A DNA stretch of 64,000 bases, taken from contig NZ_CP014337.1 in the NCBI RefSeq assembly GCF_002024805.1, positions 2,976,001-3,040,000 of the forward strand, written 5' to 3'. The notes below the pieces were generated by a model, which was given only the letters and a program-made list of their open reading frames with translations, made no database searches and was not told the origin of the DNA. A program made the position numbers and the translations under genes. The DNA is from Elizabethkingia bruuniana. GTDB taxonomy: Bacteria; Bacteroidota; Bacteroidia; Flavobacteriales; Weeksellaceae. The stretch's first letter is position 1. Each line of letters begins with the position of its first letter. Positions 45,929 to 54,603 of this stretch are shown piece by piece.

Positions 45929-46771
45929 ATGATCAAACTCTATTTCCGAATCATTCAGGGAATCACTTTTCTTTACCTCTCCACATCAGGGATAATGTGG
46001 GGACAAACACATTTATACAACAATACCAAAGTAGACAGTCTTACATTTGTCAATACCAGAAAAGCATTAAATAATCTTTCTACAGAGAATTACCAAAAAA
46101 AGATATTCAACTACAAAGACAAAGAATTGCCTTACAGATTTCTTTTACCTCAGAATGTCAATAACAAAAAGAAGTACCCTCTGGTTATTACATTTCACAA
46201 TTCATCCAGAATTGGCCACGACAACGAAAATCAGTTAGAGCACCTTGCAAGAATATGGCTTAGGAACGATATTTATAGTCGATACAATTGTTTTGTCATA
46301 GCACCACAATTTGGAGAACGCTCATCTAATTATACTGAAAACAACGAGGGCACTCTTGTATCAAAACCTTCTGAAGATGTATTGGCATTACCAGAACTCA
46401 TTAAAAAAATAACAACTGAATATCCGGAAATCGATAAGAACAGAATATATTTGGTTGGTTATTCTATGGGTGCTTCTACAGCTCAGGATTTACTAAATAT
46501 TGCTCCCGAAACATTTGCAGCCATTGTTTCTATTGCAGCTGTTCCGAATTTTTCGAACCTTAATAAAATAAGAAACAAAAAGATTTGGCTTATCCACGGA
46601 GGTGAGGACAAAGACAATCCATACGCCGGAAGCGAGGTGCTTTACAAAAAACTCAGCGGGAATAAAAATCTTTTATTTACCACTTATACATATCTTAACC
46701 ATAATAATATTATGATTCCTTTTCTACTGAATGATGAGATTCCGAAATGGTTATTTGAAAAAAGAAAATAA
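45929..46771 (+). CDS. Exported alpha/beta hydrolase, esterase-like
   Basis: 280 residues from the ATG at 45929; an in-frame ATG at 45896 overlaps the GNAT gene and would spoil the signal peptide. A signal peptide (to about 26, IMWGQ) precedes an alpha/beta hydrolase fold. The nucleophile elbow is GYSMGAS, preceded by PLVITFHNSSR (oxyanion strand) and followed by IWLIHGGEDKDNP (acid) and a late LNHNN histidine. It resembles exported PHB-depolymerase/dienelactone-hydrolase-like esterases. The substrate is unknown. It lies 16 bases after the GNAT gene. Confidence 0.82.
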   Translation: MIKLYFRIIQGITFLYLSTSGIMWGQTHLYNNTKVDSLTFVNTRKALNNLSTENYQKKIFNYKDKELPYRFLLPQNVNNKKKYPLVITFHNSSRIGHDNENQLEHLARIWLRNDIYSRYNCFVIAPQFGERSSNYTENNEGTLVSKPSEDVLALPELIKKITTEYPEIDKNRIYLVGYSMGASTAQDLLNIAPETFAAIVSIAAVPNFSNLNKIRNKKIWLIHGGEDKDNPYAGSEVLYKKLSGNKNLLFTTYTYLNHNNIMIPFLLNDEIPKWLFEKRK

Positions 46772-46791
46772 CGATTACCCTCGGACGAAGT

Positions 46792-47436
46792 TTAGCCAAT
46801 TGATATGTTGTATACGCTAATTTTTACAGATGGATTTTCTGATGCTACAAAAACTTTATAAAGTTCTGAGATAAAAACTTCGTTTGTGAAAAATTTCTGA
46901 CCACTGACCTGTATACAATCCGGCAAAGTATTTACTTCATTTAGCTCTTTAGAAATCCCCAAACCAGAAGCCTTTAATATGGCTTCTTTTTTTATCCATA
47001 TATTATAAAAATCATTCACAGAATTCTGGTCATTCAATAGATAATCTTGCTCTTTAGAGTGAAGAAAATCTTTAAAAACTGAAACATCCAGAGGCTTTAA
47101 TATCTCCGCATCAACGCCGCATTTATCATTTACAGAAGCACAGACAATACACAGGTCTTCGCTATGTGCAGATGAAAAATTAAAATGATAGCCTTCCAGA
47201 TAAGATTTAGAATTCTCATCTTTTTTAAGTTTTTTCCAATCTAGCTGATGATCCGGATAAAATTGACGAAATAACTTTTCAGTTAAAAATTTAGACAATA
47301 CCCTAGCCTGTCTATCTTTCTGATTCTGGTATTGAGATATAGACAATCTTAGTTCTTCCGGAAGCGTACGGAAAAAGGTATCTATTTCTTCGGGTGTATT
47401 TTGAGAAATAAAGGTATAAAAAAGTATAACCTCCAT
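46792..47436 (-). CDS. 4'-phosphopantetheinyl transferase, Sfp type
   Basis: 214 residues. Family motifs are present: KCGVDAEILKP (magnesium-binding GVD-x-E) and YNIWIKKEAILKASGLGIS (W-x-x-KEA), with FNFSSAHSEDLCIV upstream. Sfp-type enzymes attach phosphopantetheine to carrier proteins of NRPS and PKS systems. It is convergent with the esterase gene (20-base gap) and is the obvious candidate to activate Ser547 of the neighbouring NRPS; it might also serve other carriers. Confidence 0.9.
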   Translation of the reverse strand: MEVILFYTFISQNTPEEIDTFFRTLPEELRLSISQYQNQKDRQARVLSKFLTEKLFRQFYPDHQLDWKKLKKDENSKSYLEGYHFNFSSAHSEDLCIVCASVNDKCGVDAEILKPLDVSVFKDFLHSKEQDYLLNDQNSVNDFYNIWIKKEAILKASGLGISKELNEVNTLPDCIQVSGQKFFTNEVFISELYKVFVASENPSVKISVYNISIG

Positions 47437-47452
47437 TATTGGCAGATTTTAA

Positions 47453-47486
47453 AAACCCTTGCTAAGAGTGATCTCAACAAGGGTTT
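47453..47486 (-). terminator. Rho-independent terminator after der
   Basis: Perfect 9-bp stem (AAACCCTTG/CAAGGGTTT) around a 16-base loop that holds a small GAG/CTC stem. A T run follows on the minus strand. Confidence 0.82.
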
Positions 47487-47491
47487 CTTTA

Positions 47492-48802
47492 TTATTTTTG
47501 TCTGAAATATACTTCTATCGGAACTCCGGTAAAGCCAAACTCTTTACGCAGCTGATTTTCGGTAAACCTCTTATAAGGCTCTTTCACATATTGTGGAAGA
47601 TTACAGAAAAATACAAACTGTGGAGAAGGTGTTGGCAACTGTACACAATACTTAATCTTTATGTACTTACCTTTTATAGCTGGTGGTGGCGTTCCTTCGA
47701 ATATTGGTAACATCACCTCATTAAGCTTAGAAGTTTTGATTTTCTTCTGACGGTTTTCATAAACCTCCATTGCTGTTTCTACAGATTTCAAAATTCTTTG
47801 CTTTGTAAGAGCAGAAACAAAAAGAATTGGAACATCAGAGAACTGACCAATCTTATTACGGATAGCTTGTTCAAAATCACGCATTGTATTGGTTTTCTTA
47901 TCTTCAACCAAATCCCATTTATTAACAAGGATTACAATACCTTTTCTGTTTCGCTGTGCAATTCCAAAGATACTCATATCCTGAGCCTCCCATCCTAATT
48001 CAGCGTCTACCATAATAATTACTACATCCGAATTCTCAATAGCTCTTACCGAACGCATTACAGAATAGAACTCCAGGTTTTCAGAAACTCTGTTCTTTTT
48101 ACGCATCCCTGCAGTATCTACCAACACAAATTCATGTCCGAATTTGTTATACAAACTTTGGATACTATCTCTTGTGGTACCAGCAATATCAGTAACAATA
48201 TTACGTTCGTTATCCAAAAGAGCATTGGTCATTGTAGACTTACCAACATTCGGACGACCAACAATTGTAATTTTAGGAAGACCTTCAAACGGGTCTTTGT
48301 ATTCTGTTGTAGGAAAGTCTCTTACCACATCATCCAACAAATCTCCTGTACCGGAACCAGTAGCAGATGAAAGTGTAAAATACTTATCAATTCCTAATTG
48401 ATAAAACTCCGTTGCCGGAAGCTCTTCTCTCGAAGAATCTACTTTGTTTATAACAATATAAACAGGTTTATTCGATCTTCTTAGCAAATGATAGATTTCA
48501 TAATCTGTATCTGTAAGACCTTCTTCAACATTCATCATAAAGATAATGGAAGTCGCTTCATCTACTGCAAGCTGTACCTGCTTACGAATCTCCTCTTCGA
48601 ATACATCATCAGTACCTACATCATAACCACCTGTATCGATTACAGTAAACTCTACTCCGTTCCATTCCGACTTACCATAATGACGGTCACGGGTTACTCC
48701 GGCTGTAGAATCTACAATAGCTTCTCTTCTCTCTAAAAGTCTGTTAAACAGAGTGGATTTTCCAACGTTGGGACGCCCAACGATTGCAACAATATTTGAC
48801 AT
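47492..48802 (-). CDS. der: Ribosome assembly GTPase Der (EngA)
   Basis: 436 residues from the ATG at 48802, the normal length of Der. Two GTPase domains in tandem are visible: the first with GRPNVGKSTLFN, DTGGYD and NKVD, the second with GRPNVGKSTMTN, DTAGMRKKNR and NKWD. A C-terminal KH-like domain ends the protein. Der acts in 50S subunit maturation. The frame is open up to 49030, but that extension has no Der homology and a promoter box lies within it, so it was rejected. The roughly 100-base leader contains two hairpins. Confidence 0.96.
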   Translation of the reverse strand: MSNIVAIVGRPNVGKSTLFNRLLERREAIVDSTAGVTRDRHYGKSEWNGVEFTVIDTGGYDVGTDDVFEEEIRKQVQLAVDEATSIIFMMNVEEGLTDTDYEIYHLLRRSNKPVYIVINKVDSSREELPATEFYQLGIDKYFTLSSATGSGTGDLLDDVVRDFPTTEYKDPFEGLPKITIVGRPNVGKSTMTNALLDNERNIVTDIAGTTRDSIQSLYNKFGHEFVLVDTAGMRKKNRVSENLEFYSVMRSVRAIENSDVVIIMVDAELGWEAQDMSIFGIAQRNRKGIVILVNKWDLVEDKKTNTMRDFEQAIRNKIGQFSDVPILFVSALTKQRILKSVETAMEVYENRQKKIKTSKLNEVMLPIFEGTPPPAIKGKYIKIKYCVQLPTPSPQFVFFCNLPQYVKEPYKRFTENQLRKEFGFTGVPIEVYFRQK

Positions 48803-48908
48803 AAAATTTTGTTTCTCTTCGGCCTCACTCAGTGTATAGTATAATCTGAGCGAAAAAGAAGACGTTAAAGAATGGGTTACCCGGTCTTTCCGAGCCCAAA
48901 AATTTCTG

Positions 48909-48916
48909 CAAAGATA
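48909..48916 (-). promoter_or_regulatory. TAnnTTTG promoter -7 box for der
   Basis: The minus strand reads TATCTTTG, 106 bases upstream of the der ATG. It implies a leader of about 100 bases. Confidence 0.55.
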
Positions 48917-49001
48917 CAAATTTAGTTTGTTGTTACCAGTTTTATATTTACAGCGATATAAGTTTATATATTGAAGATGAGCATATAAGCAATATTTTTT
49001 A

Positions 49002-49009
49002 TAAATTTG
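49002..49009 (+). promoter_or_regulatory. TAnnTTTG promoter -7 box for the heme-binding gene
   Basis: TAAATTTG, 20 bases upstream of the ATG at 49030. Confidence 0.5.
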
Positions 49010-49029
49010 ATAAGGAAACTTCACTTTCA

Positions 49030-49509
49030 ATGAAAAAATTTTTGGTTATACTACTGGTTGCTTTCATTATCATTCAGTTCTTTCCGATTGATAAAGTCAA
49101 CCCACCCGTGAATGAAAGGATGGATTTTCTTACTATAAAGAAAACTCCCGAAGAAGTCAGCAAGGTTATTAGAAATTCCTGTTATGACTGTCATTCCAAT
49201 GAAACTAAATATCCATGGTACAGTAATATTGCTCCTGTATCCTGGTGGATGAAAGATCATATTATTGATGGCAGAAAACATCTTAATTTTTCTACCTTTG
49301 CACTTTATGACACAGAAAGACAACTCCGAAAGCTGGACGAGTCTGTGGAAATGATTGAAAAAGATAAAATGCCTCTGGAAACCTACCTTCTGGCTCATCA
49401 AAATGCCAGACTTAGTGACACAGATAAAAAGATGCTGATCAAATATCTGAAAAATGCCAGAACAGATACCGAAATCAGATACAACACGACTGAACAGGAA
49501 CAGCCGTAA
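49030..49509 (+). CDS. Heme-binding domain protein (single CxxCH)
   Basis: 159 residues. An N-terminal membrane anchor or signal (MKKFLVILLVAFIIIQFF) precedes a haem-binding domain with RNSCYDCHSNETKYPWYSNI, a c-type CxxCH heme motif, then PVSWWMKDHIIDGRKHLNFS with likely distal residues. It matches what I recall of the Bacteroidota Haem_bd family, thought to act in periplasmic electron transfer or sensing. It starts a short run with the DCC thiol-oxidoreductase gene (7-base gap). Confidence 0.85.
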   Translation: MKKFLVILLVAFIIIQFFPIDKVNPPVNERMDFLTIKKTPEEVSKVIRNSCYDCHSNETKYPWYSNIAPVSWWMKDHIIDGRKHLNFSTFALYDTERQLRKLDESVEMIEKDKMPLETYLLAHQNARLSDTDKKMLIKYLKNARTDTEIRYNTTEQEQP

Positions 49510-49516
49510 CAAAAAA

Positions 49517-49936
49517 ATGCATATACAAAATAAACATATTGTTCTGTATGATGGTGATTGTCCGATGTGCAATTACTGGGTAAATTTTATTCTGAAACGC
49601 GACGATAAAAACAAATTTATGTTTGCCGCACTCCAATCAGATTTCGGACAGGATTTTCTAAAAAAAAGAAATCTGAATCATACCGAATTCAATACAATTT
49701 ACCTTTTAAAACCTCAGCAATACTATCTGGTAAGATCTAAAGCAATCTTTAAGATCTTTTCTTTATTGGGTGGTATATATCGTCCATTATCATGGATGAA
49801 GTTTATACCTGGATTTATTTCTGATACCATTTATGATTTTGTTTCCCGAAACCGGAAAAAAGTAGACGTTGAAACCTGCCCTATTCTGACCATTGAGGAG
49901 AGAAAAAAGTTTATAACTGAGCCATTTCTGACCTAA
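49517..49936 (+). CDS. DCC-family thiol-disulfide oxidoreductase-like protein (DUF393)
   Basis: 139 residues from the ATG at 49517. VLYDGDCPMCNYWVNFILKRD is the DCC motif (D-x-x-CPxC), and RPLSWMKFIPGFISDTIYDF is the conserved C-terminal part. DCC proteins have a thioredoxin-like fold and probably redox activity; the partner is unknown. The reading frame extends upstream into the heme-binding gene, but this start is the only one that keeps the family's N-terminus. Confidence 0.85.
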   Translation: MHIQNKHIVLYDGDCPMCNYWVNFILKRDDKNKFMFAALQSDFGQDFLKKRNLNHTEFNTIYLLKPQQYYLVRSKAIFKIFSLLGGIYRPLSWMKFIPGFISDTIYDFVSRNRKKVDVETCPILTIEERKKFITEPFLT

Positions 49937-49978
49937 GTCGGAATACTTTTGGAAATATAAAAACCAAAATAAAAACAC

Positions 49979-49986
49979 TATCTTTG
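49979..49986 (+). promoter_or_regulatory. TAnnTTTG promoter -7 box for the DUF4290-murA unit
   Basis: TATCTTTG, 25 bases upstream of the ATG at 50012. A second match, TACTTTTG, lies at 49944-49951. Confidence 0.5.
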
Positions 49987-50011
49987 ACCCTTATTTTACA
50001 TCCGTCTATCA

Positions 50012-50671
50012 ATGGAATACAATACTGAAAGAACACCATTATATATGCCTGAATACGGGCGCCTTATACAATCTCTGGTAGAGCATTGCAAAGCACTTCC
50101 TACCAAAGAAGAACGAAACGAAATGGCAAATGCTATTATCGCTTTCATCGGGCAAAGAAATCCACATCTTCGGGATGAAGAAAATTATAATCATAAGCTT
50201 TGGGATCACCTTTTTATCCTTGCAGATTATAATCTGGATGTAGATTCTCCTTACCCGATTCCGACCGCTGAAGAATTACAGCAGAAACCTAAAAAACTGG
50301 AGTACCCATCTTATGATAACGAGTATAAGTTTTATGGTAAAAGTATTCTGCAACTTATAGATAAAGCTATTTCTCTTCCGGAAGGCGAAGAAAAAGAGGC
50401 TCTGATTCAGGTTATTGCCAACAATATGAAGAAGTCTTATAATGTTTATAACAAAGAGCATGTACAGGACGAAGTAATCTTCAGACATTTAAAAACGCTT
50501 TCCAACGAACAATTAGATATTACAGGTGTTGACTCTTTAGAAAAGAGTAAGATTTATCATTCTGGCAACAATCACAGAAACAAAAATCAGAACCAGAATC
50601 AAAATAATAAAAACAACCAGCAGAAAAGAAGAAATTTCCAGAATAATCATAAAAACAACCGAAAGAATTAA
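50012..50671 (+). CDS. DUF4290 domain protein
   Basis: 219 residues. It begins MEYNTERTPLYMPEYGRLIQ and has MANAIIAFIGQRNPHLRD and YNHKLWDHLFILA, which match the DUF4290 family found next to murA across Bacteroidota. The C-terminal 40 residues are a low-complexity Asn/Lys/Gln/Arg tail that could bind nucleic acid. Its stop overlaps the murA start (TAATG), so translation is coupled. Function unknown. Confidence 0.9.
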   Translation: MEYNTERTPLYMPEYGRLIQSLVEHCKALPTKEERNEMANAIIAFIGQRNPHLRDEENYNHKLWDHLFILADYNLDVDSPYPIPTAEELQQKPKKLEYPSYDNEYKFYGKSILQLIDKAISLPEGEEKEALIQVIANNMKKSYNVYNKEHVQDEVIFRHLKTLSNEQLDITGVDSLEKSKIYHSGNNHRNKNQNQNQNNKNNQQKRRNFQNNHKNNRKN

Positions 50672-51978
50672 TGAGTAACGCATTTCAAATACGAGGAGGA
50701 AAGCCTTTATCCGGAGAAATTACTCCACAAGGTGCTAAAAACGAAGCATTGCAGATTCTTTGTGCCGTGCTTTTAACAGGTGATGAAGTAAGAATTAAGA
50801 ATATCCCGGACATTAAAGATGTTAATCAGCTTATTGACATTTTAAGAGACCTGGGCGTTATTATTACAAAAAATGGTAAGGGTGATTACACCTTCAAAGC
50901 AGATAACATTAATTTCGATTATATCAAGTCTCCGGAATTCAAAATGAACGGAGCAAAGCTAAGAGGCTCTGTTATGCTTTTAGGTCCGCTTTTAGCACGT
51001 TTCGGTGAAGCTTATATGCCAACACCGGGTGGTGATAAAATCGGAAGAAGAAGACTAGATACTCACTTTCAGGGATTTGTTGAATTAGGAGCTGAGTTTC
51101 ATTATGATGAAGAACAATATTTTTATTCATTAAAAGCCAAAGAACTTCACGGTAAGTTCATCTTACTGGAAGAAGCTTCCGTAACTGGTACAGCTAACAT
51201 TCTAATGGCTGCTGTTCTGGCAAAAGGAAAAACCAGAATATATAATGCGGCCTGTGAACCTTACCTTCAGCAACTTTGTAAGATGCTGAACAGAATGGGT
51301 GCTAACATTTCCGGTGTAGGATCAAACTTATTAACTATTGAAGGTGTTGATCATCTTCATGGAACAGAGCATACAATGCTTCCGGATATGGTAGAAATAG
51401 GTTCATGGATCGGACTTGCAGCTATGACAAAGTCTGAAATCACTATTAAAAATGTTAACTGGAATCAATTAGGAATTATCCCTGATACTTTCAGAAAGCT
51501 GGGAATACAACTGGAGAGAAGCGGAGAAGACATTTACATTCCTGCACAGGAACATTATAAGATACAGAAGTTTATTGACGGTTCTATCCTTACAGTTACC
51601 GATGCTCCGTGGCCAGGTTTCACTCCGGATTTATTGTCTATTGTTTTAGTTGTTGCCACTCAGGCAAAAGGAACTGTTCTGGTTCACCAGAAGATGTTCG
51701 AATCCCGTTTGTTCTTTGTGGATAAATTAATCGATATGGGAGCACAGATTATCCTTTGCGATCCGCACAGAGCAACAGTAGTAGGACTAAACCATGAAGC
51801 TCCGCTAAGAGGTACAACAATGACATCGCCGGATATTCGTGCCGGAAACGCACTGCTTATTGCAGCTTTATCAGCCGAAGGAAAATCTATTATTCACAAT
51901 ATAGAACAGATTGACAGAGGTTACGAAAATATAGACGGAAGATTAAAAGCTCTGGGAGCAGACATTCAAAGAATATAA
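50671..51978 (+). CDS. murA: UDP-N-acetylglucosamine 1-carboxyvinyltransferase, Asp-type active site
   Basis: 435 residues. EPSP-synthase-like motifs are present (QGAKNEALQIL with the conserved Lys, TGTANILMAAVLAKG, LPDMVEIGSWIGLAAM). It transfers enolpyruvate from PEP to UDP-GlcNAc, the first committed step of peptidoglycan synthesis. At the position of the usual catalytic cysteine (E. coli Cys115, in GGCTIGARP) this protein has PGGDKIGRRRLD, that is Asp122. That Cys is the residue alkylated by fosfomycin, so the enzyme should be intrinsically insensitive, as known for Asp-type MurA of chlamydiae and mycobacteria. Confidence 0.95.
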   Translation: MSNAFQIRGGKPLSGEITPQGAKNEALQILCAVLLTGDEVRIKNIPDIKDVNQLIDILRDLGVIITKNGKGDYTFKADNINFDYIKSPEFKMNGAKLRGSVMLLGPLLARFGEAYMPTPGGDKIGRRRLDTHFQGFVELGAEFHYDEEQYFYSLKAKELHGKFILLEEASVTGTANILMAAVLAKGKTRIYNAACEPYLQQLCKMLNRMGANISGVGSNLLTIEGVDHLHGTEHTMLPDMVEIGSWIGLAAMTKSEITIKNVNWNQLGIIPDTFRKLGIQLERSGEDIYIPAQEHYKIQKFIDGSILTVTDAPWPGFTPDLLSIVLVVATQAKGTVLVHQKMFESRLFFVDKLIDMGAQIILCDPHRATVVGLNHEAPLRGTTMTSPDIRAGNALLIAALSAEGKSIIHNIEQIDRGYENIDGRLKALGADIQRI

Positions 51979-51990
51979 TAACAAAATAAA

Positions 51991-52018
51991 AAAGCATTCA
52001 GAAAATTCTGAATGCTTT
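51991..52018. terminator. Bidirectional rho-independent terminator
   Basis: AAAGCATTCAGAA and TTCTGAATGCTTT form a near-continuous stem with A and T tails, between the convergent murA and DUF2207 genes. Confidence 0.9.
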
Positions 52019-52032
52019 TTTTATATGTGAAG

Positions 52033-54027
52033 CTACCAGCCGCCACCACCGCCGCCGCCGCCACCGCCGCCGGAGAATCCACCACCACTGGAACCGCTGC
52101 TAAAGCTAGAGCTGCTTCCTGATGAACTACTACTTGAAGGCGGAGTTGAGCCTGAGGAGATAGAGTTGGTTAAGCTGGAATTGAGTGTATGCCCCAGACT
52201 GGCAAATCCAATTGTACTTCCGGTATACCAGTCGTTGGTATAATCCACAGACATTTGCTGCAGCATATCCTGAAATTTTTCACCCCAAATTTTATCCACA
52301 CCCAATACCATTGCGTATGGAAGATAGGTTTCGAATATAGCCGGCGTCATCTGCGGAGGATTGTGAAACTTAATCACCTCATTTTCCGCTGCTCCCATAT
52401 ACATTTTGAATCCTTCTATAAGCGACTGTTTGCGTAATTTTTCTTCAGAAGGTCTTTTGATAAGGTACCGGTATACAAAAAGAAAACCTATACCAGCGAT
52501 CAGAAAAAGAAAACTGGATCTTGTATTCTGATCAAAATTCCCTGTAATAAAGAATATTATAAAACCAATAAAGAACGGGAGAAAAAATATTGCAATAAAA
52601 GCTATAATACATCCTTTATTCAGTCCTTCCATTTTAGAGATAAGAACCATTGTAACCGCAAAGAAAATAATAACGAAGATTAGTCCGAACATTCCGATTA
52701 CCAATTGCTCTGTAGAATCTCCTATAATACTACTTACAATAAAGGTCAATATAAAAACTGCAAAAACTACTATAGCAGGAAGCACAACTTTATTTGCATT
52801 GTTCCCTTCTTTAATAAAAGCTTTGTACTGAAAGGTCATATTGTGAGTAAAGTTGCCCACAGCTTTCTCTATTTTGCTACTATAACTACCATCCAACGTT
52901 ATTGTAGAAGACTTACCAAAAAGATCGTTCATTAGTCCAATCTCTTCTTTAGCCAATTTCGGGCTCGGTTCCTTTAGCTTGGTAATTTCATATTCTTTCC
53001 CGGAAGACAATCCTAAAAGGGATTTCTTTGTAATTTCTTTTATTACAACAAACTTCTTTATAGCAAGGTTTACAAGTGACGCCGTAAGGTAATTTGTATT
53101 GTAACCTTCATGATGTATATATCCTAATTCTGCAGGAGACATGTCTTCCGGTACATTAAACTGTGGATAAACCACAGGCTTTTCCGGATCTACTCCATAC
53201 TTCTTCCAAGAATTATATCCATATAGCAACAAACCTCCAAAGACCAATAACAGAAATATACTGATACCATATTTTTCTAAGAATGATGGAGGTGGTGGTG
53301 GCATTACAATTCCTTTAGGAAATCCAACAGCAATAGTCAGGTTCTCCCGACTTAAGAGACTTCCACCCTGCCATTCGATTTCATTATCAGAAATAACTTT
53401 TGAAGAACAGTTTTGTGCTGTACTTCCCTCTACTCCTGAATAACAAGCATTTTGTAATATTTTAGCCCCCTGAGGCAAGTGAACTGTTGCCGAAATTTTG
53501 TCTATAGGAAAGTCCCAGGCCATACCATTTACATTCCAGTATAGCTCATCATACTTAGGAAAGAACCCTACCTGATCTGGTGTCTCATATGTAATCTGAT
53601 AAGTATATTTTCCCGGATCCAAATAAGCATCTTCATTCCCAACATATATTGTCTTTTGACTACTCTCATATGTAGTAGAATAATGCTCTGTCACACCGTC
53701 TTTCTTAACGGAAAGTATTTTAAACTTAACTTTTTTCGTCTTCCCGTTCAGATTTCTCACAGAGGGAAATGTTCTGAAAATCCCTCTTTTAAAGTTATAC
53801 CCAAGACTGTTGATAACTATAGTTTCGGTAACTGTAAGCGATGAGTTTTTATGAACTGTAATATCTGAATGAAAAGATAAAATCCGTTCAGTCGGTTCTG
53901 TTTTTTCTGTTGTTGCACTATCTCCTACTGCATCTGCATTTGCAGCCGCCGCTGCAGCTGTAGCCTGTTCCTGGGCTTTAAAAAGCAGAAAAAAAGAGAA
54001 TAATACAAATATAAATAACCGCTTCAC
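52033..54027 (-). CDS. DUF2207 membrane protein with Ser/Gly-rich tail
   Basis: 664 residues. The order is a signal peptide, an Ala-rich linker, a DUF2207 extracytoplasmic domain (about 45-245; SDITVHKNSSLTVTETI, NGMAWDFPIDKISATVHLP), a TM helix (about 261-278), a cytoplasmic-type region and a TM cluster at about 405-520. The final 50 residues are Ser runs and then SGGGFSGG followed by nine glycines ending GGW. This matches Bacteroidota DUF2207 proteins paired with LemA, as here (LemA stop 2 bases upstream). The function of the pair is unknown; membrane stress or phospholipid-linked roles have been proposed for LemA. Confidence 0.88.
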   Translation of the reverse strand: MKRLFIFVLFSFFLLFKAQEQATAAAAAANADAVGDSATTEKTEPTERILSFHSDITVHKNSSLTVTETIVINSLGYNFKRGIFRTFPSVRNLNGKTKKVKFKILSVKKDGVTEHYSTTYESSQKTIYVGNEDAYLDPGKYTYQITYETPDQVGFFPKYDELYWNVNGMAWDFPIDKISATVHLPQGAKILQNACYSGVEGSTAQNCSSKVISDNEIEWQGGSLLSRENLTIAVGFPKGIVMPPPPPSFLEKYGISIFLLLVFGGLLLYGYNSWKKYGVDPEKPVVYPQFNVPEDMSPAELGYIHHEGYNTNYLTASLVNLAIKKFVVIKEITKKSLLGLSSGKEYEITKLKEPSPKLAKEEIGLMNDLFGKSSTITLDGSYSSKIEKAVGNFTHNMTFQYKAFIKEGNNANKVVLPAIVVFAVFILTFIVSSIIGDSTEQLVIGMFGLIFVIIFFAVTMVLISKMEGLNKGCIIAFIAIFFLPFFIGFIIFFITGNFDQNTRSSFLFLIAGIGFLFVYRYLIKRPSEEKLRKQSLIEGFKMYMGAAENEVIKFHNPPQMTPAIFETYLPYAMVLGVDKIWGEKFQDMLQQMSVDYTNDWYTGSTIGFASLGHTLNSSLTNSISSGSTPPSSSSSSGSSSSFSSGSSGGGFSGGGGGGGGGGGW

Positions 54028-54029
54028 TC

Positions 54030-54584
54030 TTAAAATTTTACAGAAGGAACTTCTCTTTCAGCGGTATTCTGTAACTCGAAGAAAGGTGCTTTTTCGAATT
54101 TATACATATTTGCAATAATATTGCTTGGGAAGGATTCTACAAGTGTATTATTCTCCCGCGCTGTGCCATTGTAATATCTTCTGGATTTTTCAATGTCACT
54201 TTCCAGAGAGGAAAGTTCATTTTGCAGTTGCTGAAAATTAGTATTAGCCTTCAGATCCGGATATTGTTCGGCCACAGCAAATAAATTCATCATAGCCTGA
54301 TTAAGGTTTTTCTCAGCAGCTTCTTTCTCCTGTACAGAACTGGCATTTTTTGCCATGGTTCTGGCCTGTGTTACACTATCCAATGTTTCTCTTTCGTGTG
54401 TAGCATATCCTTTTACAGTTTCGACCAGGTTTGGAATAAGATCGTATCGCTTTTTCAGCATTACATCAATACTACTCCAGGCTTCCTGAACCAGATTTCT
54501 GAATTTAACCAGCTTATTGTATACAGAAACTCCATACAACAAAACGATAACAACAAGTGCTATAATAACAATAAGTGCAATCAT
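54030..54584 (-). CDS. lemA: LemA family protein
   Basis: 184 residues. One N-terminal membrane helix (about 2-20) is followed by a helical domain with YNKLVKFRNLVQEAWSSIDV and LKKRYDLIPNLVETVKGYA, the LemA signature. The C-terminal part, NIIANMYKFEKAPFFEL, matches the family end. It is co-transcribed with the DUF2207 gene, whose ATG follows 2 bases after its stop. Confidence 0.93.
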   Translation of the reverse strand: MIALIVIIALVVIVLLYGVSVYNKLVKFRNLVQEAWSSIDVMLKKRYDLIPNLVETVKGYATHERETLDSVTQARTMAKNASSVQEKEAAEKNLNQAMMNLFAVAEQYPDLKANTNFQQLQNELSSLESDIEKSRRYYNGTARENNTLVESFPSNIIANMYKFEKAPFFELQNTAEREVPSVKF

Positions 54585-54603
54585 AAGATTATTTTTAGTT
54601 TAA

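Noticed and set aside
48134..48401. Two plus-strand frames inside der
   Set aside because: Antisense shadows of the conserved second GTPase domain; no signal of their own.
48803..49030. Upstream extension of der to 49030
   Set aside because: The extra 76 residues have no Der homology, and the TATCTTTG promoter box at 48909 lies within the extension. The ATG at 48802 gives the normal 436 residues.
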